Positions 1 to 9,472 of a DNA stretch of 64,000 nucleotides are shown in pieces. The position numbers were made by a program, and so were the translations under genes. The stretch lies in contig NZ_FOMN01000004.1 in NCBI RefSeq assembly GCF_900112665.1, forward strand, positions 1 through 64,000, read 5' to 3'. The DNA comes from Lactobacillus bombicola. GTDB taxonomy: Bacteria > Bacillota > Bacilli > Lactobacillales > Lactobacillaceae. The notes below the pieces were generated by a model. The model was not told where the DNA came from. It saw only the letters and a list, made by a program, of their open reading frames with translations, and ran no database searches. Within the stretch, counting starts at the first letter, position 1. Each line of letters begins with the position of its first letter.

Positions 1-47
1 CACCGGGGTCATTAACTTAAGACTATAAAGCTTGATATATCAGTTCC

Positions 48-80
48 AAAAAGGCCTCAACTAAAAGTTGAAGCCTTTTT
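48..80. terminator. Rho-independent terminator, bidirectional
   Basis: An inverted repeat of about 15 bp per arm with one mismatch and an AAA loop is flanked by an A-run on the left and a T-run on the right. It lies 25 bases past the stop of the minus-strand DUF2188 gene, and would also stop any plus-strand transcript entering from the left edge. Confidence 0.85.
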
Positions 81-105
81 GTAGCTAATTTATAAAAGAT
101 AAATT

Positions 106-342
106 TTAGCCTTTGTCTTTGGGACTATCATTGCCATATGAATTTTTAAGATTAATTTGACCATTTTTCTTTTGACTAATTAACTCGCCCTTATTTTTTT
201 GCGCTAATTGTTTGCCAAAGGCTAACGCATCTTCTTTGCGATCAAAGACTTTACGAGCTCGTTCAGCGCCTTCAACTTTAACGGCCCATTGCTCGCCATG
301 GGTAGTAACCCAAACATTTTTACCATTTTTTTCTTCACTCAT
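106..342 (-). CDS. DUF2188 domain-containing small protein
   Basis: This 78-residue soluble basic protein looks like the DUF2188 family of short lactic acid bacterial proteins. The recognisable part is residues 10-55, with a WVTTHGEQWAV-type start, a VKVEGAERA turn and a KEDALAFGKQLA helix. Family members have no established biochemical role. The start ATG follows an AGAGAGG ribosome site by a normal distance. The gene stands alone, with a terminator on its 3' side and a small divergent-free gap on its 5' side. Family assignment is by recall of the pattern; function is unknown. Confidence 0.8.
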   Translation of the reverse strand: MSEEKNGKNVWVTTHGEQWAVKVEGAERARKVFDRKEDALAFGKQLAQKNKGELISQKKNGQINLKNSYGNDSPKDKG

Positions 343-407
343 TGTGTTTACCTCTCTTCTATTTATTTAGACACTATTAATTATACAGCACATTTCAGAA
401 AGCGTTA

Positions 408-617
408 TCATTTTTGCATTGGATAAATTGTAGCCAGAGGTGACTCTAAAATAATTACCATTAAAATAGCGGCTATTATAAATCCTATTGTAGCAATTAA
501 AAATAGCTTTTTTCGTTGGTAGCTATTTTTTTGCCGATCAAAGCTAAAGACAAGACTAAAGCTAGAGACAATGATTAAAATACTGGTGAAAAGCAGTAAA
601 GTAAAGTTGTAGTTCAT
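408..617 (-). CDS. Small two-TM membrane protein, unknown function
   Basis: The product is about 69 residues with two hydrophobic segments (roughly residues 3-23 and 40-57) joined by a short basic loop rich in K, R and Q, so it is probably an integral membrane protein with the loop in the cytoplasm. I chose the internal ATG at 617 because GAGGAAA lies just upstream of it; the upstream ATG at 629 would overlap that ribosome site. I do not recognise a family. It is monocistronic, between the DUF2188 gene and the divergent epimerase gene. Confidence 0.6.
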   Translation of the reverse strand: MNYNFTLLLFTSILIIVSSFSLVFSFDRQKNSYQRKKLFLIATIGFIIAAILMVIILESPLATIYPMQK

Positions 618-709
618 CGGTTTCCTCATAATTAAAACGATTATAGTAATTAAAACATAAAAACTTGTTTTTTAGCAGTTAAGTTATTACTATTAAAATG
701 GAGGTTTTT

Positions 710-1852
710 ATGACTAAAATAAAAGTAATGATGGTTTTCGGCACAAGACCGGAAGCAATTAAAATGGCACCGCTAGTACTGAAATTACAAGCCGATGATC
801 GCTTTGATGAAATCACCGTAGTTAGTGCACAACATCGAGAAATGCTTGACCAGGTACTTACCATTTTTAATATTCAGCCGGACTATGATTTTAATATCAT
901 GAAAAAGAATCAATCATTAGAAGAAATCACCGCAAAAGTAATGCTTGATCTTGCTAATGTGATTAAAAAAGAAGAACCAGACCTTGTTTTAGTACATGGC
1001 GATACTACAACTAGTTTTGCGGCTAGTCTTGCTAGCTTTTATGAGCAGTGTCCAATTGGTCATGTAGAAGCTGGTCTTAGAACTTGGAATAAATATTCGC
1101 CATTTCCTGAAGAAATGAACCGCCAAATGACAGATGATTTAGCTGACTTATATTTTGCGCCAACTAAAACAAGTAAGGCCAACTTACTACGAGAAAATCA
1201 CCAACTAGAGCGAATTTTTGTTACCGGTAATACAGCAATCGATGCACTCGAACAGACAGTTCAATCAAACTACCATCACGATGTGCTGGACTTAATTCAA
1301 CCAGGTAATCGGATTATTTTGGTAACAATGCATCGGCGTGAAAATCAAGGCCAACCAATGAGACGAGTTTTCAAAGCAATGAAACAGATTGTTGCTGAAC
1401 ATGATGATGTAGAAATTATTTATCCAGTTCATCTTTCACCTAAAGTTCAAGAAGTTGCTTATGAAATTCTGGGTAATGATTCTCGGATACATTTAATTGC
1501 TCCTTTGGATGTCGTCGATTTTCATAATTTAGCTAAAAGAAGTTATTTTATTATGACGGATTCAGGTGGTGTACAAGAAGAAGCGCCAGCATTAAATAAG
1601 CCCGTACTAGTTTTAAGAGACACCACTGAGCGTCCTGAAGGAGTTAAAGCTGGTACATTGAAATTAGTTGGTACGCAACAAGCTGATGTCCGTTCAGCAA
1701 TGCGTGAACTACTTGATAATAAAGATATTTATTTGCAAATGGCTAATGCCCAAAATCCTTATGGTGATGGTCATGCTTGTGAGCGAATTATGGAAGATAT
1801 TGCTTATTATTTTGCTGATGGTCAAAAGCAACGACCAGCCGATTTTGAATAA
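710..1852 (+). CDS. wecB: UDP-N-acetylglucosamine 2-epimerase (non-hydrolysing)
   Basis: This cytosolic enzyme interconverts UDP-GlcNAc and UDP-ManNAc, the donor for wall teichoic acid linkage units or other surface polysaccharides. The 380-residue length matches the family. Visible motifs are the N-terminal GTRPEAIKMAP loop, HGDTTTSFA, VEAGLRT, the MHRRENQG stretch and TDSGGVQEEAP near residue 290, which bind the nucleotide sugar. An ATG at 698 sits inside the GGAGG ribosome site, so the ATG at 710 is the better start. A strong terminator follows directly. It is also called mnaA. The partner lipid-linked GlcNAc-1-P transferase (tagO type) is at 58.3 kb. Confidence 0.93.
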   Translation: MTKIKVMMVFGTRPEAIKMAPLVLKLQADDRFDEITVVSAQHREMLDQVLTIFNIQPDYDFNIMKKNQSLEEITAKVMLDLANVIKKEEPDLVLVHGDTTTSFAASLASFYEQCPIGHVEAGLRTWNKYSPFPEEMNRQMTDDLADLYFAPTKTSKANLLRENHQLERIFVTGNTAIDALEQTVQSNYHHDVLDLIQPGNRIILVTMHRRENQGQPMRRVFKAMKQIVAEHDDVEIIYPVHLSPKVQEVAYEILGNDSRIHLIAPLDVVDFHNLAKRSYFIMTDSGGVQEEAPALNKPVLVLRDTTERPEGVKAGTLKLVGTQQADVRSAMRELLDNKDIYLQMANAQNPYGDGHACERIMEDIAYYFADGQKQRPADFE

Positions 1853-1886
1853 AAAAATAAGTCACAATTATGTGACTTATTTTTTT
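1852..1886. terminator. Rho-independent terminator, bidirectional
   Basis: Two 15-base arms (AAAAAATAAGTCACA and its complement) flank an ATT loop and end in a T-run. It separates the epimerase gene from the convergent GtrA gene, whose stop codon abuts the T-run. Confidence 0.88.
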
Positions 1887-1887
1887 A

Positions 1888-2415
1888 CTATTTTTTTGCT
1901 TGATGTGACTTAATTTTTCTTTTAGCTCGTTCAATCATTGTTGATTCTTGGGCTTGAAATACGGAACGAGTGGTTAAATAATTAAAAATACCAACTAATA
2001 CCTGATCAATAATTTTAACCCAAAGCGCGTTTAGTCCGAGCCAAGAAAGCCCAACTAGCATAATTAAGCTATCAGGAATAAGACTAATAATGCGGTAGGT
2101 AAAAAAGACAATTAACTTTTGCCAAGTGGAGTGCTTTTGATCAACATTATTAATAAAAACAGCTTTTTGATTAAACACAAACGAAGCTAAGTTGGAAATA
2201 ATAAACGCAATTGTATTAGAAATTAAAACGGCACTGTGCCACCATTTATGCAGGATCATAAAAACCACGGTATTGATTAATGCTGCAATAAATCCAAAAA
2301 TCATGTAAACCACAAGATTGCGATGTTTTGTGACTACTTTTTGTGCTAAATGATGAATTTTAGGATCAGTAATTGAATTAAATCTGTCAGTATTTATTTT
2401 TTTATCCTTAATCAT
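1888..2415 (-). CDS. GtrA family membrane protein
   Basis: This 175-residue protein has four hydrophobic helices (about 35-57, 63-85, 98-121 and 127-147) in the GtrA pattern, including the SNLASFVFNQKAVF stretch after the second helix and a basic C-terminal tail. GtrA proteins are thought to help move or present lipid-linked sugars for cell-surface glycosylation. Its start overlaps the end of the upstream flavodoxin gene by 8 bases, so the two are probably co-transcribed, although no functional link is obvious. The ribosome site is weak, which suggests translational coupling. Confidence 0.82.
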   Translation of the reverse strand: MIKDKKINTDRFNSITDPKIHHLAQKVVTKHRNLVVYMIFGFIAALINTVVFMILHKWWHSAVLISNTIAFIISNLASFVFNQKAVFINNVDQKHSTWQKLIVFFTYRIISLIPDSLIMLVGLSWLGLNALWVKIIDQVLVGIFNYLTTRSVFQAQESTMIERAKRKIKSHQAKK

Positions 2416-2854
2416 TTAATTGGTCAGCCATTTCTTTTGCCGCATTTTCAATTTTAGAAATTGCTTCATCATCAGGTGCGTTTTCAATGGTAACTGGTTT
2501 AGTAATTTCCTTAGCTCCTACTTGTTTAAACATTTTTTCAAAATCAAAAACATTTTCGCAAAAATGGTCAGCATAAACCAGATCACCGCTACCCAGTACA
2601 GCAAAATATTTTCCAGTTAAGTTTAATTCTTTTAACTGTTCGTAAAAATCTGATATTTCATCGGTCATTGTACCTTCACCATAGGTATAAGTGACAAATA
2701 TGCATAAATCACTGCTTAAATAATCGTTGGCATCAGTGAATTCAGCTTCGCTGGTTTCCACATCAAAACCATAATCTTGTAACTCTTCTTCTAAGATATC
2801 GGCTATATCTGCATTATTGCCAGTCATACTAGCATAAACAATTCTTGCCTTCAT
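2408..2854 (-). CDS. Flavodoxin
   Basis: This 148-residue single-domain electron carrier binds FMN non-covalently. The phosphate-binding loop SMTGNNADIA is at residues 9-18, and the flavin-stacking loops are near TYTYGEGT (residues 55-62) and GSGDLVYADHFC (88-99). The length is that of a short-chain flavodoxin. It is very acidic, as usual for the family. The start follows AAAGGC on the minus strand. It overlaps the GtrA gene downstream. The redox partner in this organism cannot be inferred from the neighbours. Confidence 0.9.
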   Translation of the reverse strand: MKARIVYASMTGNNADIADILEEELQDYGFDVETSEAEFTDANDYLSSDLCIFVTYTYGEGTMTDEISDFYEQLKELNLTGKYFAVLGSGDLVYADHFCENVFDFEKMFKQVGAKEITKPVTIENAPDDEAISKIENAAKEMADQLND

Positions 2855-2990
2855 ATTTTTTCATGCCTTTCACATATTTTCTATCATAGTATTATACATA
2901 ATTTTGAACACTTAACGAAACTCTTTAGTAAACTTTTAAAAAACGCTATAATGTAAATAAATATCATTTTTTATAGAGGAGAAGTTAACT

Positions 2991-3818
2991 TTGATTACTA
3001 TTAAATCCATTCGAGAATTAAAGGGGATGCAGGCTTCAGGACGTTTATTAGCGTCAATGTTTGAGTCTTTACGTGATGTAATTCAACCAGGAATAACAAC
3101 CTGGGCAATTGAAGAATTTTGCCAAGAATTTGTAAACAGTCGTGGCGGTCGCCTATCTGAACAAGGCTTTGAAGGTTATAAGTACGGCACCTGTATTTCG
3201 GTAAATGATCAAATTGCTCATGCAACTCCGCGTCGAGATACGATTTTACAAAATGGTGACTTAGTTAAAGTTGATGTAACGTGCAATTTAAATGGTTTTG
3301 AAACTGATTCATGTACAACTTATGCTGTTGGTGAAATTTCAGAAGCTGACCGTGATTTGATGGAAGTTACAAAAAAGTCAATGTATTTAGGAATTGATCA
3401 AGCTATTTTAGGTAACCGCATTGGGGATATTGGTGCCGCCATCCAACACTATGTAGAAGATGAGCACAATTATGGTGATGTAAAAGAATTGGTTGGTCAT
3501 GGTATTCAGCCTAGTATTCACGAAGATCCCGAAGTTCCTCATTGGGGTAAAGCTGGCCATGGTTTACGCCTTCGCGAGGGTATGACCATTACCTGTGAAC
3601 CAATGGTAGAAGCTGGTGGAGATTGGCGGATTATTCAAAAGACAGTTGATGATCCAAATGATGATTGGGTATTTTATGCTACACCAGATGGTTCTAAATC
3701 GGCTCAATTTGAGCATACTTTTGTAATTACGGCAGATGGTCCTAAAATTTTAACACTGCAAAAGCCATATGATGGGTTAGAAAAATATTTACCTCACTTT
3801 GATGAAATGGATGACTAA
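2991..3818 (+). CDS. map: Methionine aminopeptidase, type I
   Basis: It removes the initiator methionine from nascent proteins using two metal ions. The metal ligands are visible: Asp in VKVDVTC, Asp in FETDSCT, His in GHGIQPSIHE, Glu in TCEPM and Glu in QFEHTF. The 275 residues exceed the roughly 250 of the short type I enzymes, with an extra tail after the last ligand. The start codon is TTG at 2991, preceded by GAGGAG with good spacing; no in-frame ATG fits better. The next gene begins 5 bases after the stop. Confidence 0.93.
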   Translation: MITIKSIRELKGMQASGRLLASMFESLRDVIQPGITTWAIEEFCQEFVNSRGGRLSEQGFEGYKYGTCISVNDQIAHATPRRDTILQNGDLVKVDVTCNLNGFETDSCTTYAVGEISEADRDLMEVTKKSMYLGIDQAILGNRIGDIGAAIQHYVEDEHNYGDVKELVGHGIQPSIHEDPEVPHWGKAGHGLRLREGMTITCEPMVEAGGDWRIIQKTVDDPNDDWVFYATPDGSKSAQFEHTFVITADGPKILTLQKPYDGLEKYLPHFDEMDD

Positions 3819-3823
3819 GGTGA

Positions 3824-4741
3824 ATGGGTAAAAAAGTTGCAACAATTAGCCAACGGCTAGCTTTGTATTATAAAACAATCTCACTTAAGTTTACGCAAGG
3901 TGAGGTATTAACTAGTGCAATTTCAATGGCCTATTATGTTTTGTTTTCAATATTTCCTTTAATTATTATTATTGGAAATATCTTGCCATTACTTCACATT
4001 GACACTGCACCAATCGCTAGCTATTTGAAACTGATTTTTCCTGATCGAATTGCTGGGTTTATTATGCCAATTATTAATTCGCTTTTAAAAAACAACTCAA
4101 CTGGTTACATTTCTTTTGGTATTATATTGGCATTGTGGTCAGTTTCTTCCTTGGTTAATGCGATTCGAATTGGAATGAATCGTATTTATGGTGTACGAAA
4201 AGTTGAGTTGCAACAAAATTGGCCGATTGCAGTATGGACAAGATCAATTACAATAATTTTAACTAATTTGATGATTATTAGCTTTAGCTTGCTTAGTTTA
4301 ACTTTTATTTTTGGTCAACAAATATTAGAATTTTTACGACCAATCTTTGCAATTTCAGTAGGCGAGTTGGAGAAGATATTCAATTTCCGCTATCCGGTCG
4401 TAATTATTACAATGATTAGTAGCTTGTATTATTTAAATTATTTTTTACCCAATATTAAACTTAAAAAAAGAGTTATCTGGCCAGGGGTTTTTACAACTTT
4501 GCTAGGTTGGTTAAGTTTATCCTGGCTTTTTAGTTATTATTTACATCATTTTCATATTAGCTGGGAAAATTATGGTATTATCGGTACTTTTATTATTTTC
4601 ATGTTATGGTTGAATCTCTGTTCAATTCTTTTTCTAATTGGTACTTGCGTGAATGCAGCAATAGTATCGCTTAATTATGGCGAAGTGCAATATTCTGTGG
4701 GACATTTAGCCGAATATATTCAAAAAAAACGGCACCATTAA
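3824..4741 (+). CDS. YihY/BrkB-family integral membrane protein
   Basis: The 305-residue protein has about six membrane helices, beginning after a short cytoplasmic N-terminus at residue 37, and shows the family hallmarks AISMAYYVLFSIFPLIII and IIGTFIIFMLWLNLCSILFL. The family was once annotated as ribonuclease BN, which is wrong for these proteins; the true role is uncertain, perhaps transport. It lies 5 bases downstream of map and is presumably translated from the same mRNA. The start ATG is very close to its AAGGTGA ribosome site. Confidence 0.88.
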   Translation: MGKKVATISQRLALYYKTISLKFTQGEVLTSAISMAYYVLFSIFPLIIIIGNILPLLHIDTAPIASYLKLIFPDRIAGFIMPIINSLLKNNSTGYISFGIILALWSVSSLVNAIRIGMNRIYGVRKVELQQNWPIAVWTRSITIILTNLMIISFSLLSLTFIFGQQILEFLRPIFAISVGELEKIFNFRYPVVIITMISSLYYLNYFLPNIKLKKRVIWPGVFTTLLGWLSLSWLFSYYLHHFHISWENYGIIGTFIIFMLWLNLCSILFLIGTCVNAAIVSLNYGEVQYSVGHLAEYIQKKRHH

Positions 4742-4810
4742 TTACTGGAATCGAATAGTTGAATCTGATATATTAAGCACTGAAAGAATGTAAAAGAAAG
4801 TGTATAAGGT

Positions 4811-5710
4811 ATGAAAGTAAGGAAAGCCATTATTCCGGCAGCTGGCCTTGGTACGCGGTTTATGCCTGTTACCAAAGCAATGCCCAAAGAAATGTTACCA
4901 ATTGTCGATAAACCTACAATTCAATTTATTGTTGAGGAAGCAAAAAACTCTGGAATTGAAGATATTTTAATTGTTACTGGAAAAAATAAGCGAACAATTG
5001 AAGATCATTTTGATTCTAATCCTGAATTAGAGCAAAATTTACAAGAAAAGGGCAAAACTGGGCTATTGAAGATGTCACAAGAGATAACTCACTTGGGTAT
5101 CAATATTTATTATACGCGGCAACCGTATCCTGCTGGATTAGGTGATGCAATAGCTCGAGGGCGCAGCTTTGTGGGCGATGAACCCTTCGTTGTAATGCTT
5201 GGTGATGACTTGATGATGGACGAGGTTCCACTAACAAAGCAATTGATTAACTGTTACAATGAGACGCATGCATCGACCATCGCGGTTATGCCGGTACCAC
5301 ATGAAGAAGTCTCTAAATATGGGGTAATTGAACCAGCTAATGAGATTATGCCGGGGTTAATTAACGTTAAGTCTTTCGTAGAAAAACCGGCTATCGATAA
5401 GGCGCCAAGCGATTATGCAATTATTGGACGCTATTTATTAACACCTGAAATTTTTGCAATTTTAGCTAAGCAAAAGCCAGATAAAGGTGGAGAAATCCAA
5501 TTGACTGATGCCATTGATACCATGAATAAGACGCAACGCGTGTTTGCCCATGTCTTTAAGGGGACGCGCCACGATGTTGGTAATAAAGAAAGTTATCTTG
5601 AAACTTCGGTTGAGTATGGATTGAATCATGCGGAAACTAAAGATGCCTTACGGAAATATATTATTAATTTAGGTCAAAAACTTCAAGCTGAAGAGCAAAA
5701 GAGTAAGTAA
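4811..5710 (+). CDS. galU: UTP-glucose-1-phosphate uridylyltransferase
   Basis: It makes UDP-glucose from UTP and glucose-1-phosphate for glycolipids, teichoic acid glycosylation, exopolysaccharide and galactose use. The nucleotide-binding start [20 protein letters not shown] is at residues 10-29. VMLGDDLM provides the metal-binding Asp, and the [15 protein letters not shown] and [11 protein letters not shown] segments are typical of bacterial GalU. The 299-residue length is normal. It is followed by a small terminator and appears to be its own unit or the end of the map unit. Confidence 0.94.
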   Translation: MKVRKAIIPAAGLGTRFMPVTKAMPKEMLPIVDKPTIQFIVEEAKNSGIEDILIVTGKNKRTIEDHFDSNPELEQNLQEKGKTGLLKMSQEITHLGINIYYTRQPYPAGLGDAIARGRSFVGDEPFVVMLGDDLMMDEVPLTKQLINCYNETHASTIAVMPVPHEEVSKYGVIEPANEIMPGLINVKSFVEKPAIDKAPSDYAIIGRYLLTPEIFAILAKQKPDKGGEIQLTDAIDTMNKTQRVFAHVFKGTRHDVGNKESYLETSVEYGLNHAETKDALRKYIINLGQKLQAEEQKSK

Positions 5711-5726
5711 TATTGGGTATTAAATT

Positions 5727-5754
5727 GAAGCCACTGTTAAGTGACTTCTTTTTT
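5727..5754 (+). terminator. Rho-independent terminator after galU
   Basis: A 9-bp stem with one C-A mismatch and a GTTA loop is followed by six Ts. It lies 16 bases after the galU stop. Confidence 0.7.
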
Positions 5755-5851
5755 GTGTAAATTTTTCTAAATGTCAGTTTAATTACTATTAATCGTTTCT
5801 AAAATTAAGTAATATCGAATTGAATAATTTTTATACTGGGGGACAGACTTG

Positions 5852-7003
5852 ATGAAAGATATTTTCATTGTTGCGGCTAAGAGAACACCTTTTGGTCGTT
5901 ACCGCGGATTATTTGCGCAAGAAAGCGCAGTAGACTTGGGTACTATTGCTTTACGTGAAACACTAAAAAGTATCGGGTTAAAGGCTACTGAGCTGGATGC
6001 TCTTTTTATGGGTAACGTGTTGAGTGCGGGTTTAGGACAAAATATGGCCCGTCAAGTATCTTTAAAGGCTGGAATGAGTCAAAAAAGTACAAGCGTTACA
6101 ATAAATGATGTTTGTGGTTCAAGTTTAAAAGCTCTGCGCCTTGCCCAAGGGCAAATGGAGTTAGGTGACTTTGATTTAGTGGCCGTTGGCGGCTCTGAAA
6201 GTATGACTAATGCGGTATATTATGCTAAAGATAAGCATGATTCAAACTTGCAAAGTGAAATGCTTAATAATGGACTAACTGATGCTTTTTCGGGCCTGCA
6301 TATGGGCCTTACAGCGGAAAAGGTAGCAGATAAGTACCACGTTTTGCGTTCAGAAATGGATGAATATAGTCTTAATTCACATCAAAAGGCAACTAGGGCA
6401 GTAAAAAATGGTTATTTTGAGAACGAAATAATCAAAATTGCTCATGGCAAAGAAGTAATTGATTGGGATGAAAATATTCGTGCAGATACTAGTATGGATG
6501 CTTTAAATAAATTAAAACCAGTATTTAAAGAACATGGGCAAATAACAGCTGGTAATGCTTCACCATTAAGTGATGGTGCTAGTATAGTAATTTTAGCCAC
6601 TCAAGAAAAAGTTAAAGAATTAAATTTGCAACCACTAGCACGTCTAGGAGCATATACTGAAGCTGGTACGGACCCGGCTTATATGGGCTTTGCACCTTAT
6701 TTTGCAGTTAAAAAATTATTAGATATATCTAAGCGTCAAATTGCTGATTATGATGTAATTGAAGTTAATGAGGCGTTTGCTGCTCCAAGTATAGCATTGG
6801 CTAAAGCCCTATCAATTCCAATGGATAAACTAAATATATTTGGTGGTGCTATTGCCATAGGGCATCCTTTGGCAGCAACCGGAACTAGGCTAGTTGCTAC
6901 TGCAATTAATGAATTGCAACACGTTACTGGTAAAACAGCCTTGGTCACACTTTGTATTGGTGGTGGTCAAGCAATTGCTTATGAAATAAATAGAGATTTT
7001 TAA
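5852..7003 (+). CDS. Acetyl-CoA acetyltransferase (thiolase)
   Basis: It condenses two acetyl-CoA to acetoacetyl-CoA, the first step of the mevalonate pathway. The nucleophile is Cys88 in NDVCGSS. The second catalytic set is visible as GGAIAIGHPLAATG (His) and TLCIGGGQA (Cys) near the C-terminus, so the enzyme looks intact. I prefer ATG 5852 to the TTG at 5849 because GGGGGA ends 8 bases upstream. It is the first gene of a three-gene operon: the HMG-CoA reductase ATG begins on the base after its stop. It is often named mvaC, thlA or atoB. Confidence 0.94.
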   Translation: MKDIFIVAAKRTPFGRYRGLFAQESAVDLGTIALRETLKSIGLKATELDALFMGNVLSAGLGQNMARQVSLKAGMSQKSTSVTINDVCGSSLKALRLAQGQMELGDFDLVAVGGSESMTNAVYYAKDKHDSNLQSEMLNNGLTDAFSGLHMGLTAEKVADKYHVLRSEMDEYSLNSHQKATRAVKNGYFENEIIKIAHGKEVIDWDENIRADTSMDALNKLKPVFKEHGQITAGNASPLSDGASIVILATQEKVKELNLQPLARLGAYTEAGTDPAYMGFAPYFAVKKLLDISKRQIADYDVIEVNEAFAAPSIALAKALSIPMDKLNIFGGAIAIGHPLAATGTRLVATAINELQHVTGKTALVTLCIGGGQAIAYEINRDF

Positions 7004-8215
7004 ATGAAGTTTTATGAATTAACTCCGGAAAAAAGGCGCTTATGGCTTAAACAACAAGGGATTGAACTAGATGAGATTGATCAGCAAACTTTACATGCAC
7101 TTAATCAGTTGAGTGAGAATGTTGTAGGACAATTAAGTTTGCCAGTTGGTTTGGTCAAAAATTTACGAGTTAATGATCATAGCTACTTGGTCCCATTGGT
7201 AACTGAAGAGCCTTCAGTAGTTGCGGCTGCTAATCATGGCGCTAGTCTATTTGCTCAAAGTGGTGGTGTCACAGCAAGAAGTTTTCGAAATGGTATTTAT
7301 GGTCAGATTGTTTTAGAAATTTCTGAAGTTTTTATCATTGATAATTTAAAAAACTATTTACCTAACTTAATTGCTAAGACTAATAAGCAGTTTGCTAGTT
7401 TAGTTAAGCATGGTGGTGGAGTTAAGGAGGTTAAAATTAAGCGGCAAAATACGCTGCTTTACCTAAGGGTATTAATTAATCCAGCAGAAGCTATGGGTGC
7501 TAATCGGGCAAACTCAATTTTGGAGTATATGGCTAGCGAGTTAGCTAATTACAGTGGTATTAAGAAAAAATTGTTTGCAATTTTATCAAATTACCCCAGT
7601 CAATTAACTTCTTGCAAGGCAAAATTGCATGTCAGTCTAGTTGGCGGGGCAGAAGTCGCAACTCGAATAGCTTTGTTAAGCCAAATTGGACAAACGGATC
7701 CGTATCGAGCCGTGACTAATAATAAAGGAATTATGAATGGAATTGATGGTGTCCTTTTAGCAAGTGGTAATGATACTAGAGCTGTTGAAGCAGCTTGTGG
7801 TGTATGGGCTAGCCGTCAGGGAACTTATCGCAGCTTAAGTAGTTGGCAAGTTGAAGGTGAAAACTTATTGGGTCAATTAACCGTTCCTTTAGCGCTTGGA
7901 ACCGTGGGCGGATCAATTAATTCCCGAAAAGATGTCCAGCAAAATTATCGTATTTTGGGGCAAGGAATAACTAGTCAAGTTTTAGCTAATATAATTGCTG
8001 CAGTTGGCTTAGCCAATAATTTAGCTGCTTTACTGGCAATTGCTACAACAGGTATTCAAGCAGGACATATGAAATTGCAGGCTAGAAATGTTATTGCTAA
8101 TCTTGTTGCTAGCCCGCAGGAAAAAAGGGATGTTCTAGCCTTAATGACTAAGCAACATTTATATTCGCAAACAGACGCACAAAATTTTTTGAAACAATTA
8201 AGAGAGGAAAAATAA
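7004..8215 (+). CDS. mvaA: Hydroxymethylglutaryl-CoA reductase, class II
   Basis: It reduces HMG-CoA to mevalonate, the committed step toward isopentenyl diphosphate. The 403-residue soluble protein has no membrane anchor, as expected for class II. Family signatures include ENVVGQLSLPVGL at residues 38-50, AMGANRAN and the GTVGGSIN loop near residue 300. It starts immediately after the thiolase stop codon and its own stop overlaps the next ATG (TAATG), so the three genes are translationally coupled. Confidence 0.94.
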   Translation: MKFYELTPEKRRLWLKQQGIELDEIDQQTLHALNQLSENVVGQLSLPVGLVKNLRVNDHSYLVPLVTEEPSVVAAANHGASLFAQSGGVTARSFRNGIYGQIVLEISEVFIIDNLKNYLPNLIAKTNKQFASLVKHGGGVKEVKIKRQNTLLYLRVLINPAEAMGANRANSILEYMASELANYSGIKKKLFAILSNYPSQLTSCKAKLHVSLVGGAEVATRIALLSQIGQTDPYRAVTNNKGIMNGIDGVLLASGNDTRAVEAACGVWASRQGTYRSLSSWQVEGENLLGQLTVPLALGTVGGSINSRKDVQQNYRILGQGITSQVLANIIAAVGLANNLAALLAIATTGIQAGHMKLQARNVIANLVASPQEKRDVLALMTKQHLYSQTDAQNFLKQLREEK

Positions 8216-9378
8216 TGCAGGTCGGAATTGATCAAATTGGTTTTTATACACCAAACAAATATGTAGATATGCTAGATTTGGCACATGCTCGAGGAGTAGA
8301 GCCCAATAAATATTTAATTGGCATTGGTCAGAGTAAGATGAGTGTAGCCGATCAATCGCAAGATGCTGTTTCAATGGGGATTAACGCAACTTTGAGTTAT
8401 ATTAATAAAGTGGATCTCGAACAAGTTGGTTTACTTATTATGGGTACGGAAAGTGGCGTTGACCAATCTAAATCAGCTTCACTCTTTGTTAAAAGTGCTT
8501 TAAAGTTGCCTCCCGAGGTGCGAACTTTTGAAATTAAGGAGGCATGTTTTGGGATGACTGCTGGCATTATGGTTGCGCGTGACTATGTTCGTTTACATCC
8601 TGAACATAGCGCAATTGTGATTGGTAGTGATATTGCGCGGTATGGCTTAAAAACGGGTGGTGAAGTAACTCAAGGTGCTGGTAGTGTTAGTGTATTGATT
8701 AAGGCCAATCCGCGTATACTTGCGTTAACTAGTGGTCATAGTGCTTATAGTGCTGATATTAATGATTTTTGGCGCCCAAATAATTCAGCAGTTGCCTTAG
8801 TTGATGGTAAATATTCTACTGAGGTTTATTTAGATTTCTTTCAGCGGACTTTTCAAGCATATAAGTCTAAGCAGAAAATGACAACGGCTGATTTTACGGC
8901 AATTTTATATCATTTACCTTTTGTTAAAATGGGCTTGAAGGCGAATCGACTAGCAGTAGCAGAGCAAGATGCAAAAACGAAAAAGCGTTTGGAAGCAAAT
9001 TTTACCGCCTCTACTTTATATAGTAAGCAGGTTGGTAATATTTATACTGCCTCACTTTATTTAGGCTTATTGAGTTTATTAGAAAATGGAACACTATCAG
9101 CTGCAGACACAATTGGACTATTTTCTTATGGCTCTGGGGCAATGGGTGAGTTCTATGCCGGAAAAGTAATGGTTAATTATAAGCAAGCTTTGAATAAGGT
9201 GGCCGATGAGAAAATGATTGCGCGTAGACAACAACTAACTATTGCTGATTATGAGCAAATTTTTAAGCAAGCTTTACAATTACCAGCGGATAATATTGAA
9301 TTAAGCAGTGATGAAGCTTCTGGATATTGGTATTTTGCCGGTACTAAAAATCATGTTCGTCAATATCAACGTAAATAA
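8215..9378 (+). CDS. mvaS: Hydroxymethylglutaryl-CoA synthase
   Basis: It condenses acetoacetyl-CoA with acetyl-CoA to give HMG-CoA. The catalytic cysteine is Cys111 in KEACFGMTAG, and the ILYHLPF segment supplies the usual histidine. Its 387 residues are the normal bacterial length. It is the last gene of the upper mevalonate operon, sharing one base with the reductase stop codon, and a clear terminator follows. The lower-pathway kinases and the decarboxylase are not in this window. Confidence 0.94.
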   Translation: MQVGIDQIGFYTPNKYVDMLDLAHARGVEPNKYLIGIGQSKMSVADQSQDAVSMGINATLSYINKVDLEQVGLLIMGTESGVDQSKSASLFVKSALKLPPEVRTFEIKEACFGMTAGIMVARDYVRLHPEHSAIVIGSDIARYGLKTGGEVTQGAGSVSVLIKANPRILALTSGHSAYSADINDFWRPNNSAVALVDGKYSTEVYLDFFQRTFQAYKSKQKMTTADFTAILYHLPFVKMGLKANRLAVAEQDAKTKKRLEANFTASTLYSKQVGNIYTASLYLGLLSLLENGTLSAADTIGLFSYGSGAMGEFYAGKVMVNYKQALNKVADEKMIARRQQLTIADYEQIFKQALQLPADNIELSSDEASGYWYFAGTKNHVRQYQRK

Positions 9379-9381
9379 TTT

Positions 9382-9408
9382 AAGAGGATCAATTCGATCC
9401 TCTTTTTT
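9382..9408 (+). terminator. Rho-independent terminator of the mevalonate operon
   Basis: Perfect 9-bp arms (AAGAGGATC and complement) flank a 5-base loop and are followed by Ts. It starts four bases after the mvaS stop. Confidence 0.9.
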
Positions 9409-9472
9409 GGTGAATAACAACTGGAAAAAATTCATAAAAGAATTGTATTAAGTAAAATTTTTAATGACGGTC